Origin: Methylocystis sp. IM3
GTDB taxonomy: Bacteria > Pseudomonadota > Alphaproteobacteria > Rhizobiales > Beijerinckiaceae
Reading direction: 5' to 3'
NCBI RefSeq assembly: GCF_038070105.1
Contig: NZ_JBBPBZ010000002.1
Coordinates: 426,501-490,500, forward strand
DNA length: 64,000 nucleotides
A program made the translations under genes and the position numbers. How positions within the stretch are numbered: position 1 is the stretch's first letter; every line of letters starts with the position of its first letter. The notes below the pieces were generated by a model. It saw only the letters and a program-made list of their open reading frames with translations. It was not told where the DNA came from and ran no database searches. Shown piece after piece: positions 17,353 through 27,325 of the stretch.

Positions 17353-18138
17353 ATGGCGATGCTCGAATCGTTCTCGCTGGACCGATATGTCATTGGCGTT
17401 CCGACTATTATTTTTTCCGCCATTTGCATTGCCGTATCCCAGGTCTTGATCAAGAAAAAGGTCGGCAGAGAAATAATAAAAGAATGCCACGAAGTCGGCG
17501 GTTATTATCTGGCTATCGTTGGCGGGTTTTATTCGGTCCTGCTTGGACTGATCGTATTCTCTGCGATGGACAAGTTTTCCAAGGCGGGCGACACCGTGGA
17601 TAACGAAACCAGGTCGATTGTTGGGCTTTATACCTTGTCCAGTCAGTTCCCGAATGAAGGCAAGTCGCTTCAAGACAAGCTTCGAGCATATACCGACGAG
17701 GTCGCGGATAATGAATTCCATCTGATGGAGTCCGACGAAACGAGTCAAAAAGCGCACAACCTCTTGCTCGACGTCGTCGATATTTTGAAGAAAATCGAGC
17801 CGAAATCGCAGAACCAACAGGCCATCTATCCAGTGATGCTTTCTGAGGTCATTCAGCTTTGGGATAGTCGGCGCGATAGATTGAAGTCATCGAATTTCAG
17901 TATACCAACCGCGGAATGGGTCGTTTTGATCGCCGGGGCTCTCATTACGGTGGCTTTTACATTTTTCTTTACGATCGATAATCATTTAGCCCACGTCTTG
18001 ATGACGGGCCTGATCGCGACCCTGATCATGACGTCGCTGTATCTTGTGCTGTTGTTTGGCGATCCATTCTCTGGAGATTTGAGAGTTTCGAACAACAGCT
18101 TTGTTCTCACTCAGAAAATCATGCAGCAAAGACGGTGA
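17353..18138 (+). CDS. DUF4239 (bestrophin-like) membrane protein
   Basis: The start ATG 17353 follows AAAAGGAGC and gives 261 residues. Two N-terminal membrane helices (about 10-30 and 46-68, the latter GFYSVLLGLIVFSAMDKF) and two C-terminal helices (about 195-240) enclose a soluble helical region. This layout and the VLLGLIVF signature match DUF4239, a family of unknown function. Base composition is lower in G+C than the neighbours, which may indicate acquisition. A second family member is encoded at 62160-62912. Confidence 0.75.
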   Translation: MAMLESFSLDRYVIGVPTIIFSAICIAVSQVLIKKKVGREIIKECHEVGGYYLAIVGGFYSVLLGLIVFSAMDKFSKAGDTVDNETRSIVGLYTLSSQFPNEGKSLQDKLRAYTDEVADNEFHLMESDETSQKAHNLLLDVVDILKKIEPKSQNQQAIYPVMLSEVIQLWDSRRDRLKSSNFSIPTAEWVVLIAGALITVAFTFFFTIDNHLAHVLMTGLIATLIMTSLYLVLLFGDPFSGDLRVSNNSFVLTQKIMQQRR

Positions 18139-18154
18139 CGAAGTGGCGCGGCCT

Positions 18155-19243
18155 TCAGGGCTGGACGGGCTGGCCCTTGTCGACGGTCTGGCGCTTGTCG
18201 TCCGTTTCCCGCAGCGCGACGACGCCGACGCCGCCGAGCGAGGCCGCGCCCCGGGCGTAAGCGATATTGTCGAGGAACTGCCTGGCGCAGTTTTCCCAGG
18301 TGAAGGCGAGGGCGTGGGCGCGAGCGGCGTCGCGCGGAATGTCGAGGGCCATGAGCGCCGCCGCGCGCAGATCCTCGCTCAGCACCCCCGCGCCGCTCGA
18401 GCCGATGACGTCGAGCGGCCCCATGACCGGGAAAGCCGCCACGGGCAGGCCGCAGGCGAGGGCCTCGAGCAGCACGACGCCGAATGTGTCGGTGCGGCTC
18501 GGAAAGACGAAGACATCCGAGGCGGCGTAAAGGCCCGCCAGTTCGCCGGGCGTCTTGAAGCCCAGAAACCGCGCATCTGCATAGCGCGCTTCGAGCGCCG
18601 CGCGCGCCGGCCCGTCTCCGGCCACGACCTTGGTCCCCGGCAGATCGAGGGCGAGAAAGGCCTCGACATTCTTTTCGACAGCCAGGCGGCCGGCGTAGAG
18701 AAAAATGGGCCGGGGAAGATCGAGCGGGACCTTCGCCTCGGGCGAGAAAATGGCGTGGTCCACCCCGCGCGACCAGCGCAGCAGGCGCCGGAATCCGCGC
18801 GAATCGAGCTCCCGTGCGAGGCTCGGCGTCGCCGCCATCACCCCGGCGCCGGCATTGTGGAAGCGGCGCAGCGCGGCGTAGCTCCAGCCCACGGGCAACC
18901 CCGTGCGCGCATGGATATATTCGGGAAAGCGCGTGTGGAAGGAGGTGGTGAAGACACGTCCGTCGCGCAGGCAGACGGCGCGCGTCGCAAGGCCGATCGG
19001 GCCTTCCGTCGCGATATGGATGTGGTTGTAGCCCTGGGCGAGACGGCGGCGCACCGCGCGCGGCGTGGCGAGCGCGAGCGAAATCTCCCGATAGGTGGGC
19101 ATGGGGACGCGGCAGAAGTCCTGCGGCGTGAGGAAATCCAGCTCGGCCCCGAGCGGCGCCGCCGCGCAGGCGAGCGATTCCAGCGAACGCACGACGCCAT
19201 TGACCTGCGGACGCCAGGCGTCCGTCGCGACGAGGATGCGCAT
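18155..19243 (-). CDS. GT4-family glycosyltransferase (alpha-mannosyltransferase-like)
   Basis: The 362-residue protein starts MRILVATDAWRPQVNGVVRS, typical of GDP-mannose-dependent alpha-mannosyltransferases of family GT4. The C-terminal domain has FLYAGRLAVEKNVEAFL and the donor-binding FVFPSRTDTFGVVLLEALACG, including the E-x7-E motif. It would add a sugar, probably to a lipid or oligosaccharide at the cytoplasmic membrane. Its ATG abuts the stop of the upstream LpxH-like gene, so the two are co-transcribed and probably act in the same envelope pathway. Confidence 0.87.
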   Translation of the reverse strand: MRILVATDAWRPQVNGVVRSLESLACAAAPLGAELDFLTPQDFCRVPMPTYREISLALATPRAVRRRLAQGYNHIHIATEGPIGLATRAVCLRDGRVFTTSFHTRFPEYIHARTGLPVGWSYAALRRFHNAGAGVMAATPSLARELDSRGFRRLLRWSRGVDHAIFSPEAKVPLDLPRPIFLYAGRLAVEKNVEAFLALDLPGTKVVAGDGPARAALEARYADARFLGFKTPGELAGLYAASDVFVFPSRTDTFGVVLLEALACGLPVAAFPVMGPLDVIGSSGAGVLSEDLRAAALMALDIPRDAARAHALAFTWENCARQFLDNIAYARGAASLGGVGVVALRETDDKRQTVDKGQPVQP

Positions 19244-20098
19244 TTACGCAGCCGCCGCTCTCGGCGCCGGCAGCGCCTTGACGGGCGTGGCGGCGGCGTC
19301 GCGCTCGGCCGCGGTCATGCGCCAGTGGAGCACCTCGAAACTGCCGTCCTCGTGCTCGGCCACGGCGGTGCAGCTTTCGACGAAATCGCCGGTGTTCACA
19401 TAGAGCACGCCGTCGATGGTCTTGATCGTCGCGTGATGGATATGGCCGCAGACGACGCCGTCGACGCCACGCCGCTCGGCCTCCGCGGCGAGCGTTTTCT
19501 CGTAATCGCCAATGAAGTTCACGGCGTTCTTGACCTTGTATTTGGCCCAGGCGGACAGCGACCAGTAGCCGACGCCAAAGAGCCGGCGCGCGCGGTTGAA
19601 CCAGGTGTTGGCGGCGATGGCCACGTCATAGGCCCAGTCGCCGAGATGCGCGAGCCAGCGCGCATTGCGAACGACGATATCGAACTGATCGCCGTGAATG
19701 ACGAGCATCTTCCGGCCCGTGGCGGTTTCATGGACCGCGTGATCCACCACGTCGATCCCGCCGAAGGTCAAGCCCGTGTAGTCGCGGGCGAATTCGTCGT
19801 GATTGCCCGGCACATAGATGACGCGGGCGCCCTTGCGGGCCTTGCGCAGCAGCTTCTGGACGACGTCGTTGTGGGCCTGCGGCCAATGCCAGCCCTTGCG
19901 CAGTTTCCAGCCGTCGACGATGTCGCCGACGAGATAGATCGTCTCCGCGTCATTGTGCTTGAGGAAATCGAGAAGAAGATGCGCCTGCGCCGCCTTGGCG
20001 CCGAGATGCAGATCGGACAGGAAAAGGGTCCGGTAGCGTCTGGGCTCCGGCTCGAGGGCGAGGGCGCCCGGCATATTCGCAGCAAAGTCTTCGGCCAT
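19244..20098 (-). CDS. Calcineurin-like phosphoesterase, UDP-2,3-diacylglucosamine diphosphatase-like
   Basis: I choose ATG 20098 (GGGAGG upstream) over ATG 20143. Metal-binding motifs are in order: FLSDLHLG, GDIVDGW, PGNHDE, HGDQFD and GHIHHA. The last and the overall LpxH-like spacing match the family annotated as UDP-2,3-diacylglucosamine diphosphatase. It would be cytoplasmic or membrane-peripheral with two Mn ions. It is directly followed by a GT4 glycosyltransferase with no intervening base, so a shared role in lipid glycosylation is as likely as lipid A synthesis itself. Confidence 0.85.
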   Translation of the reverse strand: MAEDFAANMPGALALEPEPRRYRTLFLSDLHLGAKAAQAHLLLDFLKHNDAETIYLVGDIVDGWKLRKGWHWPQAHNDVVQKLLRKARKGARVIYVPGNHDEFARDYTGLTFGGIDVVDHAVHETATGRKMLVIHGDQFDIVVRNARWLAHLGDWAYDVAIAANTWFNRARRLFGVGYWSLSAWAKYKVKNAVNFIGDYEKTLAAEAERRGVDGVVCGHIHHATIKTIDGVLYVNTGDFVESCTAVAEHEDGSFEVLHWRMTAAERDAAATPVKALPAPRAAAA

Positions 20099-20210
20099 GA
20101 GCGCCTGCGCCTCCCGCCGTCGATGACGTTCACGCTCTTTCATCAGAGCGAGGTCACAGTCCGATGACAGCGGGAGGGGCGCGCATTGACGTCCCCCTGC
20201 GCCGTTCGAT

Positions 20211-20224
20211 ATTTCGAACGAAAT
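20211..20224. promoter_or_regulatory. Inverted repeat upstream of the XRE-cupin gene
   Basis: ATTTCG and CGAAAT flank a 2-bp centre, inside a longer imperfect CGAT/ATCG context, about 65 bp before the regulator's start and within the intergenic region it shares with the divergent phosphoesterase operon. It is a plausible operator for the XRE protein. Confidence 0.45.
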
Positions 20225-20289
20225 CGGATAGTGTTCCGCACGACTTCAAAAGACAGGGAGCGACGCCGGATCGGCCCGGCGCGGGTAGA

Positions 20290-20907
20290 ATGGGCGTCGA
20301 GGGCAAGGAAAAGCACAAGATTCTGGAGGCGGGCGCGCTGGCGCTCTCGGGCCAGCTCGGCGCCACCATCCAGCGGCTGCGCAAGGCCTACAACCTGTCG
20401 CTTTCGGAGCTGTCGCAGCAATCCGGCGTCGCCAAGTCGATCATCAGCCAGATCGAGCGCAACGAGACCAATCCGACGCTCGCCACCATCTGGCGCCTCG
20501 CCCAGGCGCTGGACGTCTCCATCGAGCGCGTGTTGCAGACGACGGAGGACGAACCGTTTCTCGAAAAGACGAGCAAGGCCGACACGCCGATCCTGCTTTC
20601 GGACGACGGCAAATGCCGCCTTGCCATCATCGGCTGGATCAAGACCGTCGAATGGCTGCAGGCCTATGAATTGTCGGCCGATCCCGGCGGCGTGCTGGAA
20701 TCGGACGCCCATCAGCGCGGCTCGGTCGAAAGCCTGTCGGTGCGCGAGGGCGAGCTCGAGGTGGAGGTCGCGGGCGCGCGCGAGACCGTCAAGGCCGGTG
20801 AGACGCTGCGCTATCGCTGCGACCGGCCGCATGTGATCCGCAACCTTGGCAAGTCGCAGGCGCAGGCGACCATGATCTGCATGCTCAAGGCCGCGGTGAT
20901 GGAATAG
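20290..20907 (+). CDS. XRE-family regulator with cupin sensor domain
   Basis: The ATG at 20290 gives 205 residues; the frame is open upstream without a better start. Residues about 22-80 form an XRE helix-turn-helix (LSLSELSQQSGVAKSIISQI). Residues about 125-200 form a cupin with VREGELEVEVAGARETV and GETLRYRCDRPHVIRN. This architecture is that of SutR/PuuR-like regulators that respond to small metabolites. It is divergent from the phosphoesterase-glycosyltransferase operon. Confidence 0.88.
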   Translation: MGVEGKEKHKILEAGALALSGQLGATIQRLRKAYNLSLSELSQQSGVAKSIISQIERNETNPTLATIWRLAQALDVSIERVLQTTEDEPFLEKTSKADTPILLSDDGKCRLAIIGWIKTVEWLQAYELSADPGGVLESDAHQRGSVESLSVREGELEVEVAGARETVKAGETLRYRCDRPHVIRNLGKSQAQATMICMLKAAVME

Positions 20908-20948
20908 GGCCTGTCGGTTTCGTCCTCATCGTCGGACGCAAAAGAAAA

Positions 20949-20974
20949 GGCAGGCCGCTCGCGCCGCCTGCCTC
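20949..20974 (-). terminator. Terminator of the bfd-bfr operon
   Basis: AGGCAGGC (20949-20956) and GCCTGCCT (20967-20974) form a perfect 8-bp stem with a 10-base loop. On the minus strand the stem is followed by TTTTCTTTT, a good rho-independent signal about 25 bp after the bfr stop. It may also stop the converging XRE gene. Confidence 0.75.
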
Positions 20975-20998
20975 CAGAAAAAGCGGCGCGCCCGCCTC

Positions 20999-21475
20999 TT
21001 ACGACAGCCCGCCGATGTGCTTTTGCGCGTAGAGCTGCCAGCCGAGCTGCTTGATGAGCTCCTGCTGGGTCTCCAGAAAGTCGATATGGCCTTCCTCGCT
21101 CTCGATGATGCTCTCGAAGAGCTGCATCGAGACGCGGTCGTCGACCGAATCACAATAGACGGCCGCCTCAATGTAGAGCTTGCGCGCCTCGATCTCGGTC
21201 GCGAGATCGGCTGCGATGATTTCCTCGACCGTCTGGCCGATGCGCAGCGGATCGAGCACCTGCATGTTGGGAAAGCCCTCGAGGAAGAGAATGCGCTTGG
21301 CGAACTCATCCGCGTGCTTCATCTCCTCGATCGATTCCTCGCGCCATTTCTTGGCGAGTTCGAGATAGCCCCAATTGTCGAAAAAGCGATAGTGCAGCCA
21401 GTATTGATTGACGGCGGTCAGCTCCGCGCGCAGCCCACGATTGAGATAATCGATAACCTTCGCGTCGCCGCGCAT
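20999..21475 (-). CDS. bfr: Bacterioferritin
   Basis: The 158-residue protein is the usual length. Ferroxidase ligands are visible: Glu18 in LRAELTAVNQYWLHYR, Glu51 and His54 in IEEMKHADEFAKR, Glu94 in ATEIEARKLY, and Glu127/His130 in ESEEGHIDFLETQ. The haem-binding methionine is in position 52 (EEMKHAD). It stores iron as a 24-mer in the cytosol. The bfd gene lies 25 bp upstream on the same strand, so uptake and release genes are co-transcribed. Confidence 0.95.
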   Translation of the reverse strand: MRGDAKVIDYLNRGLRAELTAVNQYWLHYRFFDNWGYLELAKKWREESIEEMKHADEFAKRILFLEGFPNMQVLDPLRIGQTVEEIIAADLATEIEARKLYIEAAVYCDSVDDRVSMQLFESIIESEEGHIDFLETQQELIKQLGWQLYAQKHIGGLS

Positions 21476-21500
21476 GTGCAATCCCTTTCCATGGTCCCGC

Positions 21501-21737
21501 TCACGCCGCCAGTCCGTCGGCGCGGCAGCTGTCACAATCGCCGCTTCCGCCGCATTCGTCCAGTCTGGACGCGGAATGCTGATCGACGAGCGCGACGATG
21601 CTGCGCACGCAGCGCCCGCATTTGGCCTCGCAGCCCATGTTGCGAAAAACCGACGCGACCGAGGGCCGATCGCTGCGGGCGCGGAGCGTTTCACGCACAT
21701 CGCGGTCGGACAGGACGTTACAGGAACAGACGATCAT
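21501..21737 (-). CDS. bfd: Bacterioferritin-associated ferredoxin
   Basis: This 78-residue protein starts MIVCSCNVLSDRDVRE and has the [2Fe-2S] ligands Cys4, Cys6 and a CEAKCGRCV group further on. Bfd donates electrons to bacterioferritin haem so that stored iron can be released. An extra Cys-rich tail (ECGGSGDCDSC, near the C-terminus) is longer than in typical Bfd and might bind a second metal. A short inverted repeat lies directly upstream. Confidence 0.92.
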   Translation of the reverse strand: MIVCSCNVLSDRDVRETLRARSDRPSVASVFRNMGCEAKCGRCVRSIVALVDQHSASRLDECGGSGDCDSCRADGLAA

Positions 21738-21747
21738 CCGCTTCGCC

Positions 21748-21770
21748 TAGTTTGGAAAGATTGCAAACTA
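21748..21770. promoter_or_regulatory. Inverted repeat upstream of bfd, candidate iron-responsive operator
   Basis: TAGTTTG (21748-21754) and CAAACTA (21764-21770) are perfect arms around a 9-bp spacer, 11 bp before the bfd start. It does not match a textbook Fur, Irr or RirA box closely. Position makes it the best candidate for iron regulation of the operon. Confidence 0.55.
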
Positions 21771-22047
21771 CCTTTTACATCAGTAGGTTACAAAATTTCC
21801 CAGCTTTTGCAACCCTGCCTGTGCCGGCTTTTTTCGAATCGGGCCCGGCCGCCATCCGGACATTCGCGAGAAGAGCGTCCCCAAGACAGATTTTGGAGTT
21901 TTTCCCCGCCCGACAACGCCAACCTCTTGAAATTTTGACCACGACGCAGCCCTGGGCGCATTCTCCCTGGCGGCCGGCGACCAGGCTCGCCAATTTGACA
22001 GGCGCGGCTCGAGCGAAGCTGAACGCAATTTTACGGAAGGGCTCGCC

Positions 22048-23530
<1,483 letters not shown>

Positions 23531-23532
<2 letters not shown>

Positions 23533-23566
23533 GCTCGGCGCCAAGCTCCGAGCCTTTGGTTTTTTC
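23531..23566 (+). terminator. Rho-independent terminator after glpK
   Basis: AGGCTCGG (23531-23538) and CCGAGCCT (23548-23555) pair around a 9-base loop and are followed by TTGGTTTTTT. It overlaps the end of glpK and stops before the convergent protease gene. Confidence 0.85.
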
Positions 23567-23575
23567 GACCGTCAA

Positions 23576-24754
23576 TCACCGCGGTTGGCACAAGATTTGT
23601 ACAGTAAACTTCTTCGCGCGCGTAGCGAGCTCGTCCGGCGAGATCGGCGTTTTGTCCGGAGAGGTGTTTGCTTTCAGATCGTTGGCTGCCAGAAACCCCA
23701 CTGCGATGCCCGCCTTGATCGCGAAATTCACGTTTTGCGCCAAAAACTCTTTTTTCAACTGCGCATTTATGACCCCCACAACATTGCCGGTCTGGTCGAG
23801 CAACGGACCGCCGCTGTTGCCCGGCTGGATCGGCGCGGAGATTTGGAGCCAGCTGGTATCGTCGTTGGGACCGGCCACGGCGCTTACATTGCCGATTGTG
23901 AAATTACCCGAATGCGTGAGGGTGCCCGACAAGGGAAAACCATAAACCGCAACTGTCTCGCCTAAACGAACCCCCGCGTTCCAGGCAGGGACGGCGGCCG
24001 GCTTGATTTTCGACGTCACCAGAGCGAGGTCATTTTTCGTGTCCACGCTCTTTACGATGCCCTCCTCGTAGTATCCCGCGCCGACTTGCCATATCGCGAC
24101 GACGGAGCATCCCTCAATCACGTGAAAATTAGTGAGGATGTCCCCCTCGTTGGAAACGAAGAAGCCGGTGCCTGTTGATATTTTGGTGGGCCGTTCGGCA
24201 GGCTCTTTAGGCTTTGTTTCTTTTGGAGCCGCCTCTTCCGGCGCCGTTCCCTCCGGGTTCCCACGAGCCGACTGGCATTGGATCAGCGCCTGGACCGCTC
24301 GTCCCGATAATGTCAGGTCTAACCGGCCGATCCCTTCCGAAAAAACGGCTTCGCGGGCTCGAACGAAGTCATAGAGAAACTGTGTCTTGAAATTGGCGAA
24401 AATCAATCCTGGATAGTCGCCGCCTCGAAAGCCGGTGAACTCTCCCTTCCACTGTCCATAAGGGGGCAGTTCCACACGCAGTTGATAGGACTTGCCGATT
24501 GTAACCCAGTCCCAATTGGGATTCGTCAGCGCAATGAATGCTCCAAACTCGGCGCTCCCGAGGCCCAGCCAGAGCATCGTGCGGTTATTGTATTCCACTT
24601 TGGCGAGACAGCCGCCGATATTGTCGCTGTAACCTATGGCCCAATTGCCTATGTTGCCATAGTTCTGATCGATGTTCAGACCTCTGGCGTCCGCCGTGGC
24701 AAAATTTCCGAAGGTTGCGAGAACGATCAGGAGCTGTGGAAGAAACTTTCGCAC
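23576..24754 (-). CDS. Secreted trypsin-like serine protease (S1, trypsin_2)
   Basis: The likely start is GTG 24754 with AGGA nine bases upstream; a TTG at 24763 is too close to that site. A signal peptide ends near TADARG. The N-terminal about 150 residues are of unknown type, then a Pro/Glu/Lys-rich linker leads to a chymotrypsin-fold domain. The triad is His in NFHVIEGC, Asp in KNDLALVTSK and Ser in QPGNSGGPLLD. There is no PDZ domain, unlike DegP. It probably processes proteins in the periplasm. The gene is low in G+C for the region. Confidence 0.82.
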   Translation of the reverse strand: MRKFLPQLLIVLATFGNFATADARGLNIDQNYGNIGNWAIGYSDNIGGCLAKVEYNNRTMLWLGLGSAEFGAFIALTNPNWDWVTIGKSYQLRVELPPYGQWKGEFTGFRGGDYPGLIFANFKTQFLYDFVRAREAVFSEGIGRLDLTLSGRAVQALIQCQSARGNPEGTAPEEAAPKETKPKEPAERPTKISTGTGFFVSNEGDILTNFHVIEGCSVVAIWQVGAGYYEEGIVKSVDTKNDLALVTSKIKPAAVPAWNAGVRLGETVAVYGFPLSGTLTHSGNFTIGNVSAVAGPNDDTSWLQISAPIQPGNSGGPLLDQTGNVVGVINAQLKKEFLAQNVNFAIKAGIAVGFLAANDLKANTSPDKTPISPDELATRAKKFTVQILCQPR

Positions 24755-24788
24755 AAACTTCAATCCTGTAAACTTGAAAAGGAAAAGT

Positions 24789-25241
24789 CTATTTCTTCGG
24801 CGCTTGCAAGCGGTAGAGATAATCGACTAATGCAAGAATCCTTCCGCGAATGATCGCCTCGGGATCAGGCAGATCCGATAAAGGCCAGGACTCCATGGGC
24901 TTCGGGCTGAGCGCAGAACTCGGAAGAGGGGCGTAGCGGTACCCCCATACAGGCATGTCGCGGGTGCCATGCGCCTTGACTTCCTGACGTCCGTCGATCT
25001 TCTCGTAGACGGCGCCGAGCGGAAAAACGCCGCCGTTCTTTTTCGATAGCTGCGTCAGATCGGCAGGCGGCGTTTTCAACTGACCGGCGAGGGGCCCATC
25101 GCCTTTTCCATCAACGCCATGGCAAACCGCACATTTTGCATCGAATTCCACTTTGCCCGCGTCCGAGTCTTTCGCATCGGCCGCGCCGATCTGTAGCAAA
25201 ATAGCGCAAGGAAGAAACGCAGCGCCTCTCAGCCTGATCAT
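24789..25241 (-). CDS. Class I c-type cytochrome
   Basis: The 150-residue protein has a signal peptide (cleavage near GAADAK) and a haem site CAVCH at 37-41, followed by GVDGKGDGP as in cytochrome c of the cbb3/CccA type. DMPVWGYRY carries a candidate axial methionine. The C-terminal ALVDYLYRLQ helix is typical. It sits between a protease and a small secreted protein, all on the minus strand with short gaps, so it could be co-transcribed with them. Redox partners are unknown. Confidence 0.85.
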   Translation of the reverse strand: MIRLRGAAFLPCAILLQIGAADAKDSDAGKVEFDAKCAVCHGVDGKGDGPLAGQLKTPPADLTQLSKKNGGVFPLGAVYEKIDGRQEVKAHGTRDMPVWGYRYAPLPSSALSPKPMESWPLSDLPDPEAIIRGRILALVDYLYRLQAPKK

Positions 25242-25287
25242 TCACAATTCCTCCGTTACAGAATTGATTTCATTGTTCGCGCGATCG

Positions 25288-25548
25288 TCAGAAGCAGGAG
25301 CCCCAATGCAGGAAGCGCCCATAACGATCCGCGCAGTAGACGCGCGGGAAATGCCGCGCCGGTCGGCGACATCTTCCCCAGTGGATGAACCGGCCATTGC
25401 GACGATCGTAGCAAAACCAGCGTATCTGGGAGATCGGAGGGCCCATTTGCGCCAATGTGGCGCCAAGGGAACTTCCTGCCGAAGGCATTGCCTCGACTTC
25501 GCCAACGGATGCGCACATCAGCGCGGTCAAGATAAAAATATTGCGCAT
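25288..25548 (-). CDS. Small secreted Cys/Arg-rich protein
   Basis: The ATG at 25548 gives 86 residues with a signal peptide ending near EVEAM. The mature part contains two related units, WFCYDRRNGRFIHWGRC and VYCADRYGRFLHWGSCF, each with two cysteines, an RxGRF core and a histidine-tryptophan pair. The duplication implies a small disulfide-stabilised domain. I know of no function. It lies 46 bp upstream of the cytochrome c gene on the same strand. Confidence 0.65.
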   Translation of the reverse strand: MRNIFILTALMCASVGEVEAMPSAGSSLGATLAQMGPPISQIRWFCYDRRNGRFIHWGRCRRPARHFPRVYCADRYGRFLHWGSCF

Positions 25549-25929
25549 TTTCAATTTATTGCCCGCCTTCAAATCACTTGTTTCGAGTCTTCTGGTGTGT
25601 AGCGTCAATCTGCGTCAATCGCTTTTACGAATACACAGACATGCACAGGTCTCTTTGTTGAGACGTTAGTTTAATCGCAATTAGCAATTTTACAACGAAG
25701 CCCGGAGCACGAAATTCTGCCCCGCTCCGCGTCGAGTCTCTATTCATTTACTTGTGCGGGCGCGGACGCCAAAACTCATCCGCCTGAAATATTATCTTTT
25801 TTCTTTGTCCCTGCATCTGTCTGGGTCTCCGCACCGTCTGCGAGACACATTCGGCGCGGCAACAGGTCGCAGCGGATCATTCCGTCGGAGTGCGGCCTCG
25901 AGCGGAAGACGCCTGGAGCGCAGCCGAGC
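25549..25929. other. Gene-free AT-richer stretch
   Basis: Neither strand has a credible reading frame here. The segment around 25660-25720 is markedly AT-rich and could hold the promoter of the small secreted protein and cytochrome c genes. I see no repeats. Confidence 0.4.
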
Positions 25930-26190
25930 CTAGTCGAAATCCACCGTGAGCCCGTGCTTGGCGAGTTCCTTCTCCACGGCGTCGAGGATCCGTTGCAGGT
26001 CGACAATGTCGATCTCCGTCTCCTCGTCGGGCGCGTCCCAATGGTCGATCTCGTCCAGCCGCACGACGAAGTCCGTGTCCTCACCCGATTCGGCGTCGGG
26101 GGCCTCGGCGTGGATCGTCAGCGTTCGGCCGTCCTGGCGCACGCGAATCGCACCTTCCGTCATCTCGACCTTGATCTTCGCCCGCGCCAT
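25930..26190 (-). CDS. Imm74-like small acidic protein
   Basis: The 86-residue protein reads MARAKIKVEMTEGAIRVRQD, then an acidic stretch, then FVVRLDEIDHWDAPDEET and DLQRILDAVEKELAKHGL. The strand-rich half followed by a wDaP motif and an amphipathic helix matches the immunity-protein-74 pattern. In this family some members are thought to neutralise toxins, but no toxin gene is adjacent, and the gene sits 22 bp downstream of mutY in the same direction. An immunity role is therefore doubtful here. Confidence 0.65.
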   Translation of the reverse strand: MARAKIKVEMTEGAIRVRQDGRTLTIHAEAPDAESGEDTDFVVRLDEIDHWDAPDEETEIDIVDLQRILDAVEKELAKHGLTVDFD

Positions 26191-26212
26191 CGTCTTTCCT
26201 CCGTCAGCCCCG

Positions 26213-27286
26213 TCAAAGCAGCCCCGCCGCCGCCGCGGCCTTGCGCATGAGCGTCGGCAGGCCTTCCTTGTCGAGATCGCCCCGCGCCGCCCAGCGGCCC
26301 TCGGCGACGGCCGGCCGCGCCGATGTCGTTTGCGCCACGAAGACGGTGGCGTCGAGCGCAAAATGGGTAAACACATGGGCGACGGTTTCGGGCAGCGCCC
26401 GCCACTTCGCGGGGCAGGGCGCGAAATCGAGCCACGCTTCCGGCGGCGCGTCGCGGTCGAAGGGCGTCGCCGGAAAGGCGGTCATGCCGCCAAAGAGCCC
26501 CTTCGCCGGCCGGCGGACGACGAGCGCGCAATCGCCGCGCCGCAGGATGAAGATGGCGCCGCGCCGCTTCGGCTTGCCGGCCTTTTTCTCCTTGACCGGA
26601 TAAGCCTCCGCCGCGTCGGCCGCGTAAGCGGCGCACTCGGTCGAAAGCGGGCAGGCGCCGCATTTGGGGGCGCGGGGCGTGCAGACGGTCGCGCCGAGAT
26701 CCATCAGCGCCTGAGCGAAATCGCCCGCCCGCGCGGCCGGCAGCATGGCCTCCGCCAATTCCCGGACGAGCGGCTTCGCCTGGCGCAGGGGCGCGGCGAT
26801 GGCGTGGAGCCTCGCCATCACGCGCTCGACATTGCCGTCGATCGCGGCGGCGGGGGCATCGAAGGCGATGGCCGCGATGGCGCCCGCCGTATAGGGGCCG
26901 ACGCCGGGCAGGCTTCTGAGCGCGGCTGCGCTTTGCGGGAAACGCCCGCCATGGTCGCGGGCGATTCGTCCGGCACAGGCGTGAAGATTGCGGGCGCGGG
27001 CGTAATAGCCGAGCCCCGCCCAGGCCGCGAGCACCTCGTCGAGCGGCGCCGCCGCCAGCGCCTCGACCGTCGGCCAGCGCGCAAGAAAGGTCTCGTAATA
27101 GCCTTTCACCGCAGCGACCGTCGTCTGCTGCAGCATGATTTCGGAAAGCCAGACGGCGTAAGGATCGGCGCGCTCCCCCGGCCGCGCCCGCCAGGGCAGA
27201 TCGCGCCGATGGGCGTCGTACCAGGCGAGGAGCGCGGCCGCGCGCTTTCGCGGGCTTGCGGAAGGCTTTATCATCGCCGCAGCCAT
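26213..27286 (-). CDS. mutY: A/G-specific adenine glycosylase
   Basis: The start is ATG 27286 or 27274, about 357 residues. LSEIMLQQTTV, the helix-hairpin-helix LPGVGPYTAGAIAAIAF and catalytic Asp in IDGNVERV are all present. The [4Fe-4S] cluster ligands follow as CTPRAPKCGACPLSTEC (C-x6-C-x2-C-x5-C). The C-terminal third is a NUDT1-like domain that recognises 8-oxoguanine. MutY removes adenine mispaired with 8-oxoguanine. It is divergent from the DUF721 gene across about 40 bp. Confidence 0.95.
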   Translation of the reverse strand: MAAAMIKPSASPRKRAAALLAWYDAHRRDLPWRARPGERADPYAVWLSEIMLQQTTVAAVKGYYETFLARWPTVEALAAAPLDEVLAAWAGLGYYARARNLHACAGRIARDHGGRFPQSAAALRSLPGVGPYTAGAIAAIAFDAPAAAIDGNVERVMARLHAIAAPLRQAKPLVRELAEAMLPAARAGDFAQALMDLGATVCTPRAPKCGACPLSTECAAYAADAAEAYPVKEKKAGKPKRRGAIFILRRGDCALVVRRPAKGLFGGMTAFPATPFDRDAPPEAWLDFAPCPAKWRALPETVAHVFTHFALDATVFVAQTTSARPAVAEGRWAARGDLDKEGLPTLMRKAAAAAGLL

Positions 27287-27325
27287 AGGGGGCGCGCCGG
27301 CCCGCCGGCAAGGGAGAAGGCTCAC

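Noticed and set aside
18101..20167. 688-codon plus-strand frame covering the glycosyltransferase and phosphoesterase genes
   Set aside because: It lies antisense to two clearly conserved genes and has no ribosome site or recognisable domain.
21017..22047. Plus-strand frame opposite bfr and bfd running into glpK
   Set aside because: It covers two well-defined minus-strand genes and is out of frame with glpK; no domain is recognisable.
25946..27325. N-terminal extension of the DUF721 frame across mutY
   Set aside because: The upstream part is antisense to mutY and the Imm74-like gene; the conserved DUF721 sequence begins only at 27326.
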